Assembly (NCBI GenBank): GCA_027604005.1
Contig: JADGJT010000388.1
Coordinates: forward strand, 8,770 to 20,728
Source: Dinochytrium kinnereticum
Lineage: Eukaryota; Chytridiomycota; Chytridiomycetes; Chytridiales; Chytridiaceae
Reading direction: 5' to 3'
DNA: 11,959 bases
The notes below the pieces were generated by a model that saw only the letters and a program-made list of their open reading frames with translations, had not been told where the DNA came from and did no database searches. Of the stretch, positions 7,646 through 11,959 are shown piece by piece. Each line of letters opens with the position of its first letter. Positions within the stretch are counted from its first letter, which is position 1. Made by a program: the position numbers and the translations under genes.

Positions 7646-7827
7646 GTAAGGGTTTCTCTTGACCCTCTCATCACTCATCTCTGTGATCTCTACCTGCCGT
7701 ACCTTAGAACCTCCTTTTTCAAAGTCTGCCGTGTGATCGCGAGAGCCAATTTTACATCACCCGCTTTGCTCTCATCGAGTCTTTCAAAGTAGGATCTTTG
7801 GGCAAACTTACACTAACATCTTGAAAG
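7646..7827 (+). other. Predicted 5'-UTR intron ending immediately before the ATG
   Basis: A strong CAG|GTAAGG donor at 7646 is paired with CTAAC (7812-7816) and an AG at 7826-7827, directly before the ATG at 7828. The upstream frame contains no ATG-initiated coding exon that continues across, so a non-coding first exon is the simplest reading. The sequence before 7646 is pyrimidine-rich, as expected near fungal transcription starts. Confidence 0.4.
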
Positions 7828-8440
7828 ATGCCCACAATCACATCGTCGACCCGTTGCGCCTCGAAAGTAGCGGTGGGTCTCACCCAATACTTTCCTGAGC
7901 GACCTCCGCTCCACCCCAGCTCCCATGTCAAAAAGACAAGGCGCAGCAAGAAATCGGTCTTTATGAAGGCCAACTCAAATGACACTGTAATTGTCGAAAC
8001 GGCAGAGGTTGCTGAGAAGGTTTGGAGTCTATGTTTTACTGATCCTTTCATGCGTTCATTATCACTTACGTATCTTTTGTCTACTTCGTGTTCTTTACTT
8101 TGGTGAACAGCGTGATGAAAACTTTTCATCAAGTAAGAGGGGCAGGAACGTCCACGCAGAGGAGTTTGTTCCTTACATTTCCACTGACGACGCTGAAGGG
8201 CGCGAGTCTGATTATTTGGTCAACGAAGGACCCGTATACTTTTTCCCCCCTCCCCTACCCGGCAGGCCAGAAATGGAGGAGATTGACGGGCAAATGTGGC
8301 CTGTCGGGTACCCTCGGCACTTGTGCCCTTATGGGCCACAGCAAGTGGTGATGCCTGTCCTTGACATCAATCAAAACTTTTGTTACATCCCTCGAGTCTG
8401 TTATGATGCATATTTGTACTCGGTTATGGCGGCTTACTAA
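7828..8440 (+). CDS. Unrecognised 173-residue protein, two exons
   Basis: Exon 7828-8019 and exon 8111-8440 join in phase 0 across a 91-nt GT-AG intron. Without splicing the first frame meets a stop at about 8104, and the second frame has no good start. The protein has a basic N-terminal part (VKKTRRSKKS, about 34-43), an acidic patch (STDDAEGRESD), then a region rich in Pro, Tyr and Gly containing YFFPPPLPG and several aromatic residues, ending in YLYSVMAAY. There is no signal peptide, membrane segment or known domain that I can see. The last 80 residues look like a conserved small globular domain, but this is an impression. An AATAAA follows the stop by 60 nt. Confidence 0.6.
8020..8110 (+). 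other. Intron of the 173-residue protein gene (91 nt)
   Basis: The donor is AAG|GTTTGG, a weaker match than the other donors here, and the acceptor is GTGAACAG. A CTTAC branch-point candidate lies near 8066-8070. Splicing is phase 0 and joins VAEK to RDENFSS. Confidence 0.6.
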
Positions 8441-8500
8441 TGGAGCATGTTTTCTAATCTTGTTTTGGTGTTTTGCATTGGTTACTTTCATAAAGGTTTA

Positions 8501-8506
8501 AATAAA
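8501..8506 (+). terminator. Poly(A) signal AATAAA of the 173-residue protein gene
   Basis: A perfect AATAAA lies 60 nt after the TAA stop (8438-8440) in AT-rich DNA, the expected distance for a fungal 3' UTR. Confidence 0.6.
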
Positions 8507-10418
8507 ATCACGTTGCGAATCACATCTCAAGACGAGTATGAAATATATTAAAGAACAGTAACCCGTAGCAACAACGAAATGAGAGATACAGGGATTCTCA
8601 TGAAAATGATCATCCAAATCTTATAAGCCTTCACAAGTTGATTACATGCCACTTTCGGGAAACGGAAAAGAGGATAAAAGTAATAAGGCCATGTTGTCTT
8701 ATTCGAATGATATTCTATCGCCTCTGCAGAATCTAGTAGTAGAAAGCGGGTACTGAAACCAAAACAAAAGGAACGAACGAACGTATCGGACGAGAGATGG
8801 AAGGACAATCGAGGACAAGGAGAAACGAATGAAAAGATCGAGGGCTAACAGAAGAAACCGCGAAAATACCTTTGATGTTAAAAGTGGAGACGATAAAATG
8901 ATGTACTAAACAAAAAAAAAGGCTCGCCACTCACCTCCTTTTAACAGAGAAACTTGGAAAGATGGAAAGAAGAGAATAAAGAAGGGCAAACATATCGAGA
9001 GAATTTAATAAGAGATAAACGGAAGAAAAATTATAGGAAACGAAACTGCTCGGTATCTATGGGGCATAGAAATCCCAGATAACCCCAGGAATCCGATAGT
9101 CCAACTTGGCTCTAGTAACCAGAGCAAATGAACGGGAAAAAAAAGAGACAGAAGAAAAACACAAGCAATGGATTTGACCTCAAGAGCATATGGGCGGTGC
9201 TGCCTGTATTGAGCCTAGATATTGAAATTGAGTAAAGACTACCTCTGCAAGGTGCCGGCCGCAAATAAAATCCACAGACTGCTCGGAAAGGATAAGGAAT
9301 TGGTAGCCGTCGACGTCAAGATCTAACAATAAAGTATCACATTCTCAGTACCAAAAGTAAAGGGCTATGCTCATTATCTCTGAATGCCTCAATGACAAAA
9401 GAGCTAAGTCTAACGAGACGCAACCAATCGCAAACGTCCTGAGCCGTCTACCTAGCCACTTAGTTGTTTAACGGAGCTGATCGGCCTCCATTCCCACTCA
9501 CAACCATACTAGAACAAGCACTGGGGCAACAACCGTCGAGTCAGATGATGCACTAGCAAAACGGGGCACGGAAGGTGACCCTTTTAGCAATGTCTCCTTC
9601 CTTTCGAAATCGCAAACAATCGTTGAAGTCGTGGAAGCAACCGTCTCTTCACCTTTCTCATAAACGCTGCCAACACCCACCAAAGAGCGGTTCAACTGCG
9701 AGACGGATCAGGGGAAGCTAAAGAGACTGCCGTGATACTTTCTGTCGTTTCCAACAAGCTCAGAGAGGCCTACTTCATTCTTGATATCGTTTTGGGAAGT
9801 GGGATTCATATTTTGTGATTGCAGAGACCGTGTCAGGTGGAGTCGGTTCTATCACCGGAGCTTTTTGGCTGGTCTGATCAGTTCAGCGATAGGGCCTGTT
9901 GGCGAGAGGCGAGGTTTTGAAAAAGCATAGGCTTAACGGCTTCGAGCCCGCTGAGTGGTTAAGCAGAGGAGGATGAAGGAAGACAGGCCTCAAGTGCTAC
10001 GAAATACGCAAGAAGCAAAGATACTTAGGAGGCTATCGGGACGGTTAAAGTATTGGGTTGGTGCGGGTGTTGATGGTTTCTCCGTAGCGCTTTCCAGTAT
10101 GAGAGCCTTTGCTGTAGAGGAAAAGGTCCCAGGGAGCGGAGCTGTTGTAGAGACATACGCCGTTGTGGATAGAGTCGTTGTGGAGATAGCGCGGATGGGG
10201 TATTCATTTCGTTTAAGTGCTTCACATATTTCCTGGACTACTGATAGGGTTAGTTTCAGCTAATGTTGTTATTACGCAAAGGATTTTAGTACTTTAAGAT
10301 CTATTTCACTTTACCTTGACGGTCAATTGATATGTCAGGGATGGAATGGAATAATGATAAGCGTAGCATTAACACATTAGCAACTGTAAAGGACACATAG
10401 TTCGGTAAAGTCAGTCAG
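8507..10418. other. Gene-poor region of about 1.9 kb, purine-rich in its first part
   Basis: No ATG-initiated coding frame of convincing quality was found on either strand. From about 8550 to 9160 the plus strand is strongly purine-rich, so the minus-strand frames at 8548-8808 and 8733-8930 are runs of Phe, Leu and Ser driven by composition. On the minus strand there are open islands at 10045-10203 (52 codons, Tyr/Asn/Gly-rich) and 9498-9695 (65 codons, hydrophobic C-terminus, preceded by an acceptor-like CTGAT...GCAG). These could be exons of an unresolved gene, gene remnants or chance. Confidence 0.4.
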
Positions 10419-10544
10419 ATGCCCAAGTTCTACTTCGTTATAGAGTCACATAGACCCGGCCGATATTTCAAATGGTCAAGCAGAGAAGATGCTTATCAGA
10501 TTAAGGGCCCTCCCTCCATCTGCCATGTGATGGATATTCAATGA
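10419..10544 (+). CDS. 41-residue ORF resembling the RNase H1 N-terminal (Cauli_VI) domain
   Basis: ATG at 10419 opens a 41-codon frame ending in TGA at 10542-10544; an in-frame TAG lies just upstream at 10398. The start reads MPKFYFVIE, followed by RPGRYFKW and then QIKG. This follows the order of the RNase H1 N-terminal fold (K-x-Y-x-V, then PG-x-Y-x-x-W, then Q-V/I-x-G), a module that binds RNA/DNA hybrids or double-stranded RNA and occurs alone or repeated in many fungal proteins. The gap between Trp and Gln is two residues longer than usual, and the domain's final helix is missing. It could be a small gene, one exon of a spliced gene, a decayed fragment or chance. No catalytic RNase H domain is present. 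Confidence 0.3.
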   Translation: MPKFYFVIESHRPGRYFKWSSREDAYQIKGPPSICHVMDIQ

Positions 10545-10846
10545 GTGACCAAAAGCACAACATGTAGGCAATTCTTCCTGAGGTATCACATCACACCTTA
10601 TGATTGATCCGCGGAAGCAGTCTGTAGTGCTGACCTGTAGAGACGGAATGGCCCTCTCCTGGATGCTACAATATTTCTTCGACAGTCACAGCGCTCATGG
10701 CCATCGCAAGAGAACATATAGCTTTTGCTTGTGCTCTGAAAGTTGCACCCGAGAAGGTATTACATACCCTCACTGGTAGACATTCATGTGGCGAACATTA
10801 CTATTATGCCATTTTACAAAACATGAATCTATTATTAATTATCCCA
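10545..10846. other. Short gap before the lectin-like gene
   Basis: No gene is visible. The right end is AT-rich (ATTATTAATT near 10831) and should be the 3' UTR of the minus-strand lectin-like gene; no perfect AATAAA occurs on that strand close to its stop. Confidence 0.4.
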
Positions 10847-11959
10847 TCAAGAGAACTGGTAAGTCGTTAAGTTCTTTGAATCGTGGATTACAAACGCCCC
10901 ATTAGATAAGATCGACGCCTTATATGGCGACACACCCCTTTTCCCAACGACGGTTTGGACCGTGACGTTTCCAAACAGATTCGTCACAAGCAGATCCCCA
11001 TTAGCCGTCAACTCAAGCATCGTTCTCCCTCGGAAGACCTTGTTGCTGCTGATCAATTTCGACACTCCTCGTCGATTTGTAAGGACGAGATTCCCGTTCG
11101 CAGCAAGCTGGAACGATGCGCCAAAGCCCTCAAGCTTCTGTCCAAAGTACATCAGCCTGTTTCTGCGAGTGTCCAAACTTTGGATAATTGACGGACCGTG
11201 AGACCAGAGCTTGGTGCCTCTCAGGTCGTCCCCAATGCAGCTTGTTATCGTGAAGTTGGTGCCGAGACACGCGTCCTTCTCGTGGTTCAGAGTCAGGAAG
11301 TTGTCGTTGTAGTGCTTCCAGGTAACGGTGGGAGAGCAAGGACCGAGCGTTTCGTTCCTGGACCCAAGGCAGAGACCAGTGCGGACGGTAGGGTCCTGCT
11401 CCGACATGGCAACATAGTGCTTGGTGTCCTCGACGTACAGGAATTGACGGCAAGCTGGGTTGGCGGAGGAGACAGGAATGCAGTCACCAGTGGCCAAGTT
11501 GTAGAGTGGAGCCGTCTTTCCCTTCAGCGAGCAATCGACACAGGGGTCGCAAGAGATGTAGGGGCGGCTGTAAGTCATGTGGCCATAAAACCCAGCCTTG
11601 AGGTCAACTCTGAGCGTCCATGCCGCGAAACCGGAATCAGTGAAGCCCATGAAGACACCGTTGTTGTCGATGACCATGCTGTCCATCCCACCATTTTCCG
11701 TGCTCCAGATGACCTTACTGGCAGAGTCCTTGATCTGGAACATCCCCTTGGCGTCCAATCCAGATCGGTAGGGACCCTTGGCGTACCACATGTCCATGGT
11801 CTGCGTCTGCCACATTGTTCTCTCGCCATCCTTGATGAACATGTTGCCACCTTGGTCAAGGTAAACAGAGAACCGACGGTTGGGAGAGATGATGCCTTCA
11901 CCACTTTTCATGTACATGGTGGCGCAAGACCCAAGCTTCAACCTGTCACCGAGCCATTT
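10847..11959 (-). CDS. Tandem bulb-lectin-like (B_lectin) protein, N-terminus outside window
   Basis: The frame is open to the right edge, so the start is missing; 370 residues are visible, ending at TGA (10849-10847). Visible residues 1-118 resemble a bulb-type lectin domain: KWLGDRLKLGSC, then SPNRRFSVYLDQGGNMFI, and three repeats ending in W-x-T/S-type strands (WQTQT, IWSTENG, AWTLRV). Residues about 137-243 hold nine Cys, including CDPCVDC, and a CLG...C...W plus CLG...C...W pattern like two beta-trefoil subdomains. About 270-370 form a second lectin-like domain (FQLAANGNLVL, LELTANGDLLV, SILSNGAFVI). Four N-glycosylation sequons (202, 235, 331, 363) favour a secreted protein. The mannose-binding motif QxDxNxVxY is not intact in any repeat: Asn survives but the Gln, Asp and final Tyr are replaced. 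Carbohydrate binding is therefore uncertain. Confidence 0.7.
   Translation of the reverse strand, partial: KWLGDRLKLGSCATMYMKSGEGIISPNRRFSVYLDQGGNMFIKDGERTMWQTQTMDMWYAKGPYRSGLDAKGMFQIKDSASKVIWSTENGGMDSMVIDNNGVFMGFTDSGFAAWTLRVDLKAGFYGHMTYSRPYISCDPCVDCSLKGKTAPLYNLATGDCIPVSSANPACRQFLYVEDTKHYVAMSEQDPTVRTGLCLGSRNETLGPCSPTVTWKHYNDNFLTLNHEKDACLGTNFTITSCIGDDLRGTKLWSHGPSIIQSLDTRRNRLMYFGQKLEGFGASFQLAANGNLVLTNRRGVSKLISSNKVFRGRTMLELTANGDLLVTNLFGNVTVQTVVGKRGVSPYKASILSNGAFVIHDSKNLTTYQFS

Noticed and set aside
8548..8930. Minus-strand frames in the purine-rich region
   Set aside because: They are Phe/Leu/Ser-rich by composition; the 8548-8808 frame has a TTG rather than an ATG start.
9955..10263. 102-codon plus-strand frame
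   Set aside because: It begins at GTG, the first ATG is six codons in, and the sequence shows no domain; the opposite strand has an equally long alternative.
9957..10491. Similar segments TGGTTAAGCAGAGGAGGATG (9957) and TGGTCAAGCAGAGAAGATG (10473)
   Set aside because: The match is short and does not extend; reading frames differ, so a duplicated domain is not supported.
1..11959. Transposon, provirus, CRISPR array, tRNA or rRNA
   Set aside because: No terminal inverted repeats with a transposase, no integrase or polymerase motifs, no regular spacer array, and no cloverleaf or rRNA core sequence were seen. The RNase H1-N-like ORF lacks any catalytic or reverse-transcriptase sequence nearby.

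Overview
This is a stretch of a fungal nuclear genome. Evidence: compact genes with short GT-AG introns (about 70-290 nt), CTAAC-like branch points, AATAAA-type poly(A) signals, a pepsin-like secretory protease and an F-box protein. The phylum cannot be fixed from the sequence. The membrane-tethered aspartic protease, fungal-style F-box protein and tandem bulb-lectin-like protein fit a chytrid-like or basidiomycete fungus. I see no virus, transposon, rRNA, tRNA or CRISPR array.

Layout, left to right. (1) 1-819: T-rich DNA without a convincing gene, holding the probable 3' UTR and poly(A) signal of the next gene. (2) 820-3794, minus strand: a five-exon A1 aspartic protease with signal peptide, propeptide, two catalytic Asp motifs, Gly/Ser-rich stalk, one transmembrane helix and a long tail carrying a duplicated motif. 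Its first intron appears to be a non-canonical GC-AG intron. (3) 3795-4129: a 335-bp divergent intergenic region with two GAATATTC palindromes 21 bp apart. (4) 4130-5326, plus: a single-exon F-box-like protein with an N-terminal CxxC/HxxC signature. (5) 5679-6761, plus: a disordered Ser/Pro-rich protein with a basic nuclear-localisation-type cluster. (6) 6762-7827: regulatory DNA, a small hairpin, a CACGTG box, a pyrimidine-rich promoter-like stretch and a predicted 5'-UTR intron ending right before the next ATG. (7) 7828-8440, plus: a two-exon gene for a 173-residue protein I do not recognise. (8) 8441-10418: about 2 kb without a convincing gene, strongly purine-rich on the plus strand in its first part. 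(9) 10419-10544, plus: a 41-codon ORF resembling the RNase H1 N-terminal (Cauli_VI) fold. (10) 10847-11959, minus, running off the right edge: a Cys-containing protein with two degenerate bulb-lectin-like domains flanking a Cys-rich, beta-trefoil-like middle.

The genes do not form an evident pathway. Two encode surface or secreted proteins (protease, lectin-like protein), one a probable ubiquitin-ligase adaptor and one a probable nuclear disordered protein. The only regulatory link the sequence suggests is the shared divergent promoter of the protease and F-box genes. The most useful leads are the protease architecture with its repeated tail motif, the GC-AG intron, the lectin-like architecture and the tiny RNase H1-N-like ORF.
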